From: an uncultured Bacteroides sp.
GTDB lineage: Bacteria; Bacteroidota; Bacteroidia; Bacteroidales; Bacteroidaceae
Length of the DNA stretch: 44,648 nucleotides
NCBI GenBank assembly: GCA_945833835.1
Contig: CAMAFR010000017.1
Coordinates: 1 to 44,648 of the forward strand
Reading direction: 5' to 3'
Positions 6,260-15,800 of the stretch are shown here, piece after piece. The position numbers and the translations under genes are program-made. The number at the start of each line of letters is the position of its first letter. Within the stretch, counting starts at the first letter, position 1. Under the pieces are notes generated by a model, which was not told the origin of the DNA, did not search any database, and was given only the letters and a program-made list of their open reading frames with translations.

Positions 6260-8284
6260 TTACTGATGGATGATCATGGCGGAACGCGGAGCCACCTCCA
6301 GCTTGTTGCCGACCAGTGTACCCAGGCCCATCACCAGGTCAATACGTCCGTCGCGGGCGGCAATCCAGTATTTGCCATCGGGGATGTCCACCGTCACCGG
6401 TTCGGTACGTGCGTTGAGCACCACGGTCGTGTTGAGCCAGCTGTCGCCGCACGGATTCCCCTTCAGGCGGAAGGCCACCACATTGCTGGCCGGCACGTGG
6501 ATGAACTCCAGATGCTGGCGGATGAGGTCGGCCGACCCCATGTGGAAGGCGGGATGGGCCTTGCGCATGGCTATCAGACCCGATACATAGTCGAACACGT
6601 CGCGGTGGGTGGTCTTCAGCGTCCAGTCGATGGCGTTGATTTCATCGGGGCTCTTGTACGAGTTGGCCACCCCTTTTTTGTCGCGCATCACTTCATCGCC
6701 GGCAAACAGGAAAGGCACTCCCTGCGAAGTGAGGATGGCGGTCTGCGTCAGTTTCTGCAAGGCGGCCAGCTCCTTGACAGAGGCGCCGGGCAGGGTGTGC
6801 CGGATGCGGTCGGTCATACACAGGTCGTCATGGCAGCTGGCGTAGGCGATGAACTGTGTGGGCTGGTTGGCCCAAATCTTCGGGACACGATGAACGGAGT
6901 CGTTGTTGACCTGCGGATGGGCGATACCACCCACGATACCGAACTTGATGCCGGCCTCATGACGCGGGGCGCCGATGATGAAGGCCCCCTTCTCGTCGTG
7001 GCCGAAGGGACCGCGCAGGCTGTCGCGGAACTCATCGCTGAAAGCGGCCACGCCCGGCATCAGATAGGTGTTGCTCTTCATGGCCAGCCGTTCCTGCGGC
7101 AGACGTGGAGCCGCCGCCGCCCATCCTTCGCCATACATATAAATGGTGGGGTCAATCTTGTTGAGGGCGGAACGGATGGCATTCATGGTCTCGATGTCGT
7201 GGATGCCCATCAGGTCGAAGCGGAAACCGTCCACATGATACTCCTGCGCCCAATAGCACACCGACTGCACCATGTACTTGCGCACCATGGCACGCTCGCT
7301 GGCCGTCTCGTTGCCGCAGGCGGAGGCATCGGCGAAACCGCCCTTCTCGTCCTGACGGTAGAAATAGCCCGGCACCGTACGCTCGAAGTTGCTGCCCTTC
7401 GTCACCGCCGTATGGTTGTACACCACGTCCATCACCACACGGATGCCCGCCTTGTGGAGAGCCATCACCATCTGCTTGAACTCGCGGATGCGCACCTCGG
7501 GCTGGAACGGATCGGTAGCATACGACCCTTCGGGCGCGTTATAGTTCTTCGGGTCATATCCCCAGTTGTATTGGGGCAGGTCGGGTTTGGTCTCATCGAC
7601 CGATGAATAGTCAAACGAAGGCAACAGGTGCACATGCGTCACGCCCAGCTCTTTCAGGTGGTCAATGCCGGTCTTGGCACCGTCGGCCGTCACCGTCCCC
7701 TCTTCGGTCAGCGCGAGGTATTTGCCGTTGTGACGGATATTGGCGGTAGAGTCGATGGAGAAGTCGCGGTGGTGCATCTCATACAGAATGATGTCCGAGA
7801 AATCCTTCAGTGCCGGACGCGCGTCGTTTTCCCAGCCTTCGGGATTGGTGTCCGCCATATTGATGACCGCCGCCCGGTCACCGTTCACGCCCAGGGCCTT
7901 GGCCAGCACGCCCGGCGTGTCGCCCAACCACTGGTCGTCCACCTTCACGTTGAAGGCATAGAATTTGCCTTTCAGGTCACCGTCCACGTCGGTCTTCCAC
8001 ATCCCGTCCTTGCCGGCGGTCATGACCACCGTCTCGTATGCCGAGCCGTTGCGCCCCTCGTCGTAGAGCAGCACGCGCACTTCCTGGGCCGTGGGTGCCC
8101 ACAAGGAAAAGCGGGTGGCCGCCGGCGAATACACCATCTCCTCCCATTGACCCTCATACACAGGATAGTCATCAAAAGAGGAATACACCTTCTGCTGTAT
8201 CGACGTACAGCTGAATGTCGCGAGCACCGACATGAGCAATAGTTTTTTCGCTCTCCTTGTTTTCATCGATTTCATTGCTTTCAT
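6260..8284 (-). CDS. pulA: Type I pullulanase (GH13), predicted lipoprotein
   Basis: This enzyme hydrolyses alpha-1,6 branches in pullulan, glycogen or starch. The 674-residue protein begins with a lysine/arginine-rich stretch and a hydrophobic segment ending in TFSC, so it is probably a lipoprotein. A CBM48-type domain follows (TRFSLWAPTAQEVRVLLYDEG), then the GH13 barrel. The pullulanase motif YNWGYDP is present, with DVVYNH (region I), GFRFDLMG with nucleophile D357, YGEGW with acid/base E386, and SCHDD with D486. Three in-frame ATG codons (8284, 8275, 8266) make the exact start uncertain. It follows ruvC by 55 nt on the same strand, with no promoter visible in the gap. It is not next to susC/susD genes, so it is more likely a general glycogen or starch debranching enzyme than part of a polysaccharide utilisation locus. 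Confidence 0.93.
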   Translation of the reverse strand: MKAMKSMKTRRAKKLLLMSVLATFSCTSIQQKVYSSFDDYPVYEGQWEEMVYSPAATRFSLWAPTAQEVRVLLYDEGRNGSAYETVVMTAGKDGMWKTDVDGDLKGKFYAFNVKVDDQWLGDTPGVLAKALGVNGDRAAVINMADTNPEGWENDARPALKDFSDIILYEMHHRDFSIDSTANIRHNGKYLALTEEGTVTADGAKTGIDHLKELGVTHVHLLPSFDYSSVDETKPDLPQYNWGYDPKNYNAPEGSYATDPFQPEVRIREFKQMVMALHKAGIRVVMDVVYNHTAVTKGSNFERTVPGYFYRQDEKGGFADASACGNETASERAMVRKYMVQSVCYWAQEYHVDGFRFDLMGIHDIETMNAIRSALNKIDPTIYMYGEGWAAAAPRLPQERLAMKSNTYLMPGVAAFSDEFRDSLRGPFGHDEKGAFIIGAPRHEAGIKFGIVGGIAHPQVNNDSVHRVPKIWANQPTQFIAYASCHDDLCMTDRIRHTLPGASVKELAALQKLTQTAILTSQGVPFLFAGDEVMRDKKGVANSYKSPDEINAIDWTLKTTHRDVFDYVSGLIAMRKAHPAFHMGSADLIRQHLEFIHVPASNVVAFRLKGNPCGDSWLNTTVVLNARTEPVTVDIPDGKYWIAARDGRIDLVMGLGTLVGNKLEVAPRSAMIIHQ

Positions 8285-8339
8285 TGGTCTTTGTTGTAGG
8301 TTGAATAAAGAATATAGTTATGCTTAGAGTGTTCTTCTG

Positions 8340-8909
8340 TCAGAGGCGCACCTTGTCGGGATGCTTGGCGATGTAGTCCTTCCACCCCCGGTAAGCGTCG
8401 GGCAGTTCCGGCCGCCCCATTTGCAGGTAATGGCAGTAGGCCGCTCCCAGCGCATCGGTCGCATCCAGAAAACCGCCCAGGTCCTTCGCCTGCAGGTGCA
8501 GCATCCGCCGCAGCATGTCGGCCACCTGCTCTTTGCTGGCCTGTCCGTTGCCCGTGATGGCCATCTTGATTTTCAGCGGAGCATACTCGGTCACGGGGAT
8601 GTCCCGGCAGAGGGCGGCCACGATGGCCACCCCTTGGGCTCTTCCGAGTTTGAGCATGGATTGTACGTTCTTGCCGAAAAAGGGCGCCTCGATGGCCAGC
8701 TCGTCGGGCAAGTAGGCCGAGATGACTCCCTGCACGCGCTCGTAGATGTGCCGCAGCTTCAGGTAGGAGTCCTTGCATTTGCGCAAGTCTATCACGCCGA
8801 GCGTCAGCACCTCCGGCTTCACGCCCGTCACCTTCAGCACCCCATATCCCATGATGTTCGTCCCGGGATCGATGCCGAGGATAATCTTTTCCTTGACCGG
8901 GCTGATCAC
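8340..8909 (-). CDS. ruvC: Crossover junction endodeoxyribonuclease RuvC
   Basis: RuvC resolves Holliday junctions together with RuvAB. The protein has 189 residues, the usual length. The four acidic catalytic positions are visible: the Asp in LGIDPGTNIMGYG, the Glu in LAIEAPFFGKN, and two Asp in DATDALGAAYCHY. The start is GTG at 8909, overlapping the TGA of the upstream DUF4286 gene as GTGA, which implies translational coupling. A longer frame exists upstream, but it runs through the DUF4286 gene and adds sequence absent from RuvC. The pullulanase gene follows. Confidence 0.95.
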   Translation of the reverse strand: MISPVKEKIILGIDPGTNIMGYGVLKVTGVKPEVLTLGVIDLRKCKDSYLKLRHIYERVQGVISAYLPDELAIEAPFFGKNVQSMLKLGRAQGVAIVAALCRDIPVTEYAPLKIKMAITGNGQASKEQVADMLRRMLHLQAKDLGGFLDATDALGAAYCHYLQMGRPELPDAYRGWKDYIAKHPDKVRL

Positions 8910-9211
8910 CGGATGACCTCCATCAAGGTCGGGAAACCGATGACCTTGTCTTTGAAGATTTTCATCATCTCCTCGTTCAGCTTCGCCCCGCACTGCGTGT
9001 GCCAGCGGTGCAACGCCGCACTGTCATCCACCTCGAACTGCAAGGAGAAACACTCGCTGTCCTGCTCCTTATGGCTCAGGATGCGCAGGATACGGGCCTG
9101 CCGCAACTCGCCCGACCGCTCTGCGGCAGGGATATAACATTCGTTCAGCCAGATCACAAAATTGCGGGCATCGCCCAGCTCCACATGATACGTCGTATTG
9201 TACACCAACAT
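8906..9211 (-). CDS. DUF4286 family protein
   Basis: A 101-residue cytoplasmic protein that I recognise as the DUF4286 family (start MLVYNTTYHVE, motif FVIWLNECYIPAA, conserved CFSLQFEVDD and FGFPTLME-like end). The fold looks like a ferredoxin-type alpha/beta barrel, but no biochemical function is known. It is commonly next to ruvC in Bacteroidales, and here its stop codon overlaps the ruvC start. It is first in the DUF4286-ruvC-pulA unit. Confidence 0.85.
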   Translation of the reverse strand: MLVYNTTYHVELGDARNFVIWLNECYIPAAERSGELRQARILRILSHKEQDSECFSLQFEVDDSAALHRWHTQCGAKLNEEMMKIFKDKVIGFPTLMEVIR

Positions 9212-9238
9212 CTCTTTTATGCCTTATAGATTTGTCGG

Positions 9239-9246
9239 CAAATATA
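9239..9246 (-). promoter_or_regulatory. Probable -7 box of the DUF4286-ruvC promoter
   Basis: The minus strand reads TATATTTG, a full TAnnTTTG match 27 nt upstream of the DUF4286 ATG. No good TTTG is seen at the expected -33 distance, so this is a partial promoter match. Confidence 0.55.
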
Positions 9247-9310
9247 GCACGAAAAGCAGAGATACCGAAAATTTACAGCAAATAATACCCGATATTCGGC
9301 CAACTTTTCG

Positions 9311-9318
9311 TACTTTTG
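9311..9318 (+). promoter_or_regulatory. -7 box of the acyl-CoA synthetase promoter
   Basis: TACTTTTG is a full consensus -7 box, 36 nt before the ATG at 9355. The -33 region has no clear TTTG. The TTG at 9316 that would extend the gene is inside this box, which argues for the ATG as start. It probably also drives the three condensin genes downstream. Confidence 0.65.
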
Positions 9319-9354
9319 CGCACATTTATTCAACAAGTGTGCAATCAAGAGAAA

Positions 9355-11019
9355 ATGGAACTTCAAGACAGCTTTATAGGACTTATTGAAAACAGTATCC
9401 GCCAGCACTGGAATCTGGCCGCACTGACCGACTACAAAGGGGTCACCCTGCAATACAAAGATGTCGCCCGGAAAATAGAGAAGCTACACATCCTGTTCGA
9501 GCAGATAGGCATCCGCCAGGGGGACAAAATCGCTTTGTGCGGACGAAACAGCGCCAACTGGACCGCCGCCTTTCTGGGCATCGTGACCTACGGTGCCGTG
9601 GCCGTGCCCATCCTCCACGAGTTCAAGGCCGACAATGTGCACAATGTGGTCAACCACTCGGAATCGCGGCTGCTGTTCGTAGGCGACCAGGTGTGGGAGA
9701 ACTTCAACGAAGGCGCCATGCCCCAACTGGAAGGCATCATCGAGCTGAAAGGGTTCGAGCTGGTCGTGTCCCGTTCGGAGAAGCTGACCTACTGCCGGGA
9801 GCACCTCAACGAGGAGTTCGGCAGGAAATATCCTTGCCGGTTCCGTGCCGAGGACGTAGCGTACCGGCGGGAAAAGCCGGACGAACTGGCCATCATCAAC
9901 TATACATCGGGCACCACCGGCTATTCCAAGGGGGTCATGCTCCCCTACCGCGCCATCCTGTCGAACCTGGCCCACATCCGCCAGAACGTGGGGCTCCAAC
10001 CGGGTGACAACGTGGTGTCCATGCTGCCGCTGGGACACATCTTCGGGCTGGTCTTCGACTTCCTTTACGGCATCACCGCAGGCGCACACCTGTGGTTCCT
10101 CACCCGTATGCCGTCGCCCAAAATCATCGCCGAGTCGTTCGCCGTCATCCGTCCCCGCATCATTGCCTGCGTGCCGCTCATCGTCGAAAAAATCTTCAAG
10201 AAAGACGTGCTGCCGAAAATTGACAACAAGCTGGGCAAACTGCTGCTGCAACTGCCGGTGGTGAGCGATAAAATCAAGGAGAAGATCCGCCAGCAAAGCA
10301 TGGAGGTCTTCGGAGGCAACTTCATCGAGATTGTCATCGGCGGCGCGCCCTTCAACGCCGAGGTGGAGGCGTTCCTGCGCAAAATCAACTTCCCCTACAC
10401 CATCGCCTACGGCATGACGGAGTGCGCCCCGCTCATCTGCCACAGCCGATGGAACGAACTGAAATACACTTCGTGCGGCCGCACGGTGGCCAACATGGAG
10501 ACCAAAGTGCTGTCGGACGACCCCGAACGCATACCGGGCGAACTGGTCTGCCGCGGCATGAACCTCATGACGGGATACTACAAGAACGAAGAAGCCACCG
10601 CACAGACCATTGACCGGGACGGCTGGCTCCATACCGGCGACATGGCGATAAAAGACGCACAAGGCAACATCTTCATCAAAGGCCGCTGCAAGAACATGCT
10701 CCTCACCGCCTCTGGACAGAACATCTACCCCGAGGAAATAGAGGCCAGACTCAACAACATGGCCTTCGTCAACGAGTCGTTGGTGGTGCTCACGGGCGAC
10801 AAGCTGACCGCCCTCATCTACCCCGACAACGACGAGGCCTTCGCCAAAGGTCTGGACAGCAGCCAGCTGGAAGCCGCCATGGAAAGAAACCGCATAGAGC
10901 TGAACCAGACACTGCCCGCCTATTGCCAGATTACCCGGATAAAACTCTATCCCGAAGAATTCGAGAAGACGGCCAAAAAAAGCATCAAGCGGTACCTGTA
11001 TCAGAACGTGGAGGGATAA
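9355..11019 (+). CDS. AMP-binding long-chain fatty acid-CoA ligase-like enzyme
   Basis: A 554-residue adenylate-forming enzyme that should activate a fatty acid to its AMP ester and then to acyl-CoA or a similar thioester. The P-loop is YTSGTTGYSKG (183-193), the A5 motif is YGMTE (352-356), the ribose-binding Asp lies in TGDMA (D429), the hinge is KGRCKNMLLTASGQNIYPEEIE, and a C-terminal Lys occurs in KKSIKRYLY. No signal peptide is present. The start at ATG 9355 is fixed by the promoter box. The first condensin gene begins 7 nt after its stop, so they are probably co-transcribed; whether they are functionally linked is unclear. The acyl substrate cannot be read from sequence. Confidence 0.92.
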   Translation: MELQDSFIGLIENSIRQHWNLAALTDYKGVTLQYKDVARKIEKLHILFEQIGIRQGDKIALCGRNSANWTAAFLGIVTYGAVAVPILHEFKADNVHNVVNHSESRLLFVGDQVWENFNEGAMPQLEGIIELKGFELVVSRSEKLTYCREHLNEEFGRKYPCRFRAEDVAYRREKPDELAIINYTSGTTGYSKGVMLPYRAILSNLAHIRQNVGLQPGDNVVSMLPLGHIFGLVFDFLYGITAGAHLWFLTRMPSPKIIAESFAVIRPRIIACVPLIVEKIFKKDVLPKIDNKLGKLLLQLPVVSDKIKEKIRQQSMEVFGGNFIEIVIGGAPFNAEVEAFLRKINFPYTIAYGMTECAPLICHSRWNELKYTSCGRTVANMETKVLSDDPERIPGELVCRGMNLMTGYYKNEEATAQTIDRDGWLHTGDMAIKDAQGNIFIKGRCKNMLLTASGQNIYPEEIEARLNNMAFVNESLVVLTGDKLTALIYPDNDEAFAKGLDSSQLEAAMERNRIELNQTLPAYCQITRIKLYPEEFEKTAKKSIKRYLYQNVEG

Positions 11020-11026
11020 CAGGCGT

Positions 11027-12256
11027 ATGTACATCTTCCGCTCCATCCACGAAATCATCAATACCGTCAATGCCGCCCGCATCCTCCTGACAGAAATGTT
11101 CGAGAAGCGGAAGGCATCCGACTTCAGGTATGCAGACGCGCTGGCACTCCTGAAAGACGACGAGAACAAGCTGAAGCTGCTGATTGAGAAAGAGGTCATC
11201 CGGCAAAACGGCAGTTTTGTAGAACTGGACGCACGCTTCCTGGACTTCTTCGAACTGCTGCTCGAAGCCAACGAGGAAATCAACACCGCCACCATTGACG
11301 AGCATATCGACTACCTGCACGAACTGATGGACTACTACCTGAAGGAACGCATCCCCGCCCGCAAGAACAGCTACGTGAGGAACATCAAGCTGACCTTCCA
11401 GAAAATAGCGCGGACCACCCTGCGCAACGTCATCAACCTGCAGAGCAGCATCGACAATGCGTTCAAGCACGAACCGACTTACCGCATCAAGATTGCCAAA
11501 CTGGAGAATCTCGACCGCAAGCGCGCCAACATACAGCGGCTCATCGATACGACCGAACAGCTGGTGCTGCACGAAGAACGGCCTTTCTTCCGGCAGGCCA
11601 CCGACGAAGAGCTGACCCGCATCCTGCTGGACCTGCGCCGGGAGCTGCAACTCTCGGCCCACAGCCTGATACGTGCCCAGCAGGACATCATCAACTACCT
11701 CAACCAAATCAAGCACCAGGTCATTCTGGTCGAGAAAATCAAGAAAATCAAATACCTGCAGGACCAGTTCGAGCTGCGCGCCAAAAGCAACCTCTCGGAA
11801 GTGCTCGACCGCGAACGCTCCTTGCTGATGGAGGGCACCCCACCGGCCAGCTTCAAGCTGTCCGTCAACTACCTGAACAGCGACGAGGCACGGCCGGTCA
11901 TCCTCAAAGTGCTGAAGAACCTGCAATACCGCGAGACCCTGCGCAGCAACGAGGCAGGCGCCTTCACCGAAGAGGAGCTGGCCGCCCAAGCCATGGTGGA
12001 GGAAAGCATCGACCTCGAAGAGACCGTCGGCAACTACTTCCTGCAACAGAAGCAACGGCAGTGGGAAGATGCGGACGCACCGCTGACCGACCTCTTCAGC
12101 TACCTCATGGCCTGCCCATTCCCACGGCAGGTGGACGAAGCGGAACGCACCACCCTGTTCTGCCAGATTGTGTCGCTCTACGAGTCGCAGCTGCGCATCA
12201 CCGACCGCCTCGGCCACTACAAACATTATGAATATGCCGTCATCTACCCGGCATGA
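11027..12256 (+). CDS. MksF/JetA-like (MukF-type kleisin) condensin subunit
   Basis: A 409-residue, mostly alpha-helical protein. Its position as first of three overlapping genes, followed by an MksE-like and a MukB-like SMC ATPase, fits the gene order of mksF-mksE-mksB and jetA-jetB-jetC. The N-terminal 110 residues look like a winged-helix region, the middle is long helices (for example KLENLDRKRANIQRLIDTTE), and the C-terminal region is acidic. As the kleisin, it would bridge SMC heads. The sequence is too divergent to assign from motifs alone; the call rests mainly on context. Its TGA overlaps the next ATG as ATGA. Confidence 0.7.
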   Translation: MYIFRSIHEIINTVNAARILLTEMFEKRKASDFRYADALALLKDDENKLKLLIEKEVIRQNGSFVELDARFLDFFELLLEANEEINTATIDEHIDYLHELMDYYLKERIPARKNSYVRNIKLTFQKIARTTLRNVINLQSSIDNAFKHEPTYRIKIAKLENLDRKRANIQRLIDTTEQLVLHEERPFFRQATDEELTRILLDLRRELQLSAHSLIRAQQDIINYLNQIKHQVILVEKIKKIKYLQDQFELRAKSNLSEVLDRERSLLMEGTPPASFKLSVNYLNSDEARPVILKVLKNLQYRETLRSNEAGAFTEEELAAQAMVEESIDLEETVGNYFLQQKQRQWEDADAPLTDLFSYLMACPFPRQVDEAERTTLFCQIVSLYESQLRITDRLGHYKHYEYAVIYPA

Positions 12257-12870
12257 ACCCTCACCTTAAAACCAAAACAACCGAAATGAACCTCAATATT
12301 GAACTCCCCGACCATACGGGTGCCTTGTTCGACTACCTGCAGAAAGGGCTGTTCATCAGCTCCAACAGCACCAACGACGAAGTGCGCGAGATGTATGACA
12401 GCATCGACGAGCACTTCGAGCCCCTCTCCCTGTTCTTCGCCCAGATAGGCTACACGCTGGAGCAGGGCAACGAATACTACTACTTCTCGCGGACAGAGCC
12501 GCGCGCCACGCTGGAACAGAAGATATTGCGGGCCTACTACTGGATAGACGTGCTCGACCTCTTCAAGACTTACGATGAGACCTTCGGGCCCGGCTGCCGC
12601 TTCCAACCCGAGCAGCTGCTGGTGGAAGCCAACATCAACGTAGTGCTGCAAAACAAGCTGGACAGCATCCGCAAGCACTTCTCGGACAAGGACATCCGCA
12701 AGGATATTCTGGACAACGTCATCCGCCAGCTCACCAAAGACTCGTTTCTGGAGCTGGAGAACGAACAGACCAACACCTACAAGGTGATGAGTGCCTGGCA
12801 CTACCTGGAGCGACTGATAGACAGTATCAACATTTACGACGAGACCGAAGACAATGAGAAACCTGAATAG
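12253..12870 (+). CDS. mksE: MksE/JetB-like (MukE-type) condensin subunit
   Basis: A 205-residue acidic protein resembling the MksE family (core NIELPDHTGALFDYLQKGLFI, later ILRAYYWIDVLDLFKTYD and LTKDSFLELENE). MukE/MksE proteins are paired winged-helix subunits (kite type) that bind the kleisin next to SMC heads. The start at 12253 uses an ATGA overlap with the upstream gene; an internal ATG at 12286 (MNLNIEL) is the alternative and would remove 11 poorly conserved residues. The SMC gene starts 17 nt before this gene ends, so the three products are likely made in linked amounts. Confidence 0.78.
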   Translation: MNPHLKTKTTEMNLNIELPDHTGALFDYLQKGLFISSNSTNDEVREMYDSIDEHFEPLSLFFAQIGYTLEQGNEYYYFSRTEPRATLEQKILRAYYWIDVLDLFKTYDETFGPGCRFQPEQLLVEANINVVLQNKLDSIRKHFSDKDIRKDILDNVIRQLTKDSFLELENEQTNTYKVMSAWHYLERLIDSINIYDETEDNEKPE

Positions 12871-15800
12871 AATCATTTTCATCAACAGCGCCAACATCCC
12901 CTACGCCGACGACATCTACCTGGACGGCAATGTCCACTTCATCGGCACCCAGGGAGTGGGCAAAAGCACCGTGCTGCGCGCCATCCTGTTTTTTTACAAT
13001 GCCGATACCCAGAAGCTGGGCATCCCGGTGGAGAAACAGACCTACACGGAATACTACTTCCCCTACGCCAACTCCTACATCATTTACGAAGTCACTACGG
13101 AGCATGGCGCATTCTGCATCCTCAGCTTCAAGTCGATGAACCGCGTGAACTACCGTTTCATCGACTCGCCCTACCGCAAGGAGTTCTTCATTGACGAGGA
13201 GACACGCACCGCCTACAGCGGGAATGACCGCATCCGCGCCGTGCTCGATGAGTGCGGCACAGACTACTCACGCATCATCTACACGTTCGACGAATACCGC
13301 AACATCCTGTACGGCAACGGAGTGTCTCCCGACCTACAGAAGTACTCCCTGATGGAGAGCCGGCAATACCAGAACATCCCGCGCACGATACAGAACGTGC
13401 TGCTCAACTCCAAGCTCGATGCCGAATTCATCAAAAAGACCATCATCTCCTCCCTCAACGAGGAAGAAGGCGGCATCGACCTCAATTCCTACAAGGAACA
13501 CCTCAAAAGCTTTGAGACCCGCCTGCACGACATCGAAGAGTTCCAACGGAAGGAGACCCGGAAACAGGCCGCCGACATCACTTCCCTCTCGGCACAGGTA
13601 GGACGGCACCAGACCGCCCTTGTGCAGGGCTGCCGCGAACTGGCCGCCGCCTTCGCACACGCCGAAACCGTCCTTCCCCAATCCGTCGGGAGACGGCAGC
13701 AGGCCGAGGAACAGCGCAAAGCCCTCACCGGACGCAGACAGGCCTTGCAGGAAGCGTCACGCCAACGCTGCGAGCGGCTGCAAGAACGGCTGGCCATCCT
13801 GAACAACGACCTGCAAAAGGCACGCGCCAAAGCCGACGAATACAGCGGCCGCCACGTGGAAAAACTGATGGAACGCGCGGCCAAAAAAGAAGAATGGGAA
13901 CAACGGCGGCAGGGACTGATGGAGGAACAACACATCCTGACATCGCAGTACACGGAGATCTCCACCAAATACAAGTCGCTCATACAGCATCTTGACGAAC
14001 AGGCGGTGAGCCTGCACGCCGCCAAAGTGCAGCGGCTGGAAACACTCAACGCCGACTATAACCAACGGCTGGAAGCGGCACGCTACCGCCACGAAGCGGC
14101 CACCGAAGCCCTCTACCAGTCCTACGAGCGGCTGTCGGGAGAGCTCCATCCGGCCCGCAGCCAGCAGCAGACGGCCCTCACCGCACTCGACTACCAGCTC
14201 AAACTGTGCCGCCAGGAAGTGTTCTTCGAAACCGAACAGACCGCCATCAAGCAACGCATACAGGCCTATACCTCGGTCCACCTGAACAAGAAAAACCAGA
14301 TGGAGCAGGCCCGTCTGAACATCAAGGAAATCACCCTGCAGTGGGAACAGGAGCAGCAACAGGAAATGAAGGCCATTGAGGACGCGCTCCACCGCCTCGC
14401 ACAAGAACAGCAAGCCCTGCGGCCACGCATCGACGAGCTCGAAACATTCCTGCAGAACAGCCGGCACACCCTGCAAGGATGGCTGAAAGAGCACCTGCCG
14501 GGATGGGAACACAACATCGGACGCATCTGCGACGAAAGCATCCTGTGGCAAACCAACCTCTCGCCGAAAAAAAGCACCGGAGGGGAGGCTTCCTTCTATG
14601 GGGTCGACATCGACCTCGACGGCATCCAGCGGCACATCAAGTCCATCGACGACTACCAACGGGAGAAAGAGGAAAGCCTCGGCCGCGTGGAGCAGATAAG
14701 GCAGGAAAGCCTGCGGCTGCAGGAGGAAAAGGAGGCCTTGCAGAACCGCCTGCGGAGCAAATACCAACCGCGCATCCGGGAACAGAAAGAGCGGGTCCGC
14801 ATACAGCAATACGAGCTGGAGAAACTGGAAGCCCAGTATCAGACGGACATGCTCGACCTGGAGGTGTGGAAGAAAAAGGAGGAGGAAGAACGCCGCCGCA
14901 AGACAGAAGGCCTCGAAGCGCAACGGCTGCAAGCCCGCCAGGAGCTGGAAAGCATCGACCGGCAGCTGGAGAACCTGAATGCTGAAAAAAGCGGAAAACT
15001 GGCCGCCTTGAAACAGGAATGGCAAGCAGAACAACGCCAGATGGCCGACGAGCAGCAGGCGCAGACAGCCGCCATCCGCCGGGAAGACAAGGAGGAGCTG
15101 CGCCGCATCGCCTCGGAAAAGAATACCTACGAGGCGGACATGCAGAAGGAGCTGCACTCGCAGGGAGCCGACACGGAACGCCTGCAGAACATCGCAGACC
15201 AGATGATGCGGATTGACCGCGAACTGCAGTCCATCAAGGAGCATGCCACCCTCCTCATCGAATACCAGAAGGACAAACGTGACCTGATGGACAACATACC
15301 GCAGTGGCAACGCGAAGCCGACGAACAGCAACGCCTGCTCGGCGCGGAACATGCCGCGCTCAAGGAAAGCACCGCACGGCTGCAGACCGAAATAGATGCC
15401 ACAGACAAGGAACTGGCGGCGGCCGACGAGCAGGTACGGTCGCTGCAGCTCAACATGGACGCTTTCCACAGGATTTCTGCCTACGACTGGTACCGGCCGC
15501 ATCAAGACCTGTTCCTCCCCGAGAACCGGGTCAGCACGCCGGAAGTCCTCTCGCAGAAATCGTGCATCGAGCTCATCGAGGAGTTAGGACGGCTCCAGAA
15601 CCAATACCTCCAGCTGCAAAGCCGGTTGCGCAAAGAAGTGAACCTCTTCACGGGGCATTTCGGCGAAGACAACACGTTCAAGTTCGCCACCAAGTTCAAC
15701 GAGGATTGGGAATACGTCCGTTTCGCCGACGAACTGCACGACTTTGTAGAGGAGAACCGCATCGACGAGTACATCCGGCGCATCAACGATGAGCACTCAG

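Noticed and set aside
6227..7606. Long + strand open frame across the pullulanase gene
   Set aside because: It is the complement of a GH13 gene with all catalytic motifs. No start region or family pattern supports it.
9484..11295. 600-codon minus strand open frame across the acyl-CoA synthetase
   Set aside because: It is antisense to a gene with full adenylate-forming motifs, and its composition is that of a shadow frame.
13757..15505. Minus strand open frame across the SMC coiled coil
   Set aside because: It is a Leu/Phe-rich complement of the repetitive Gln/Glu coiled-coil coding sequence.
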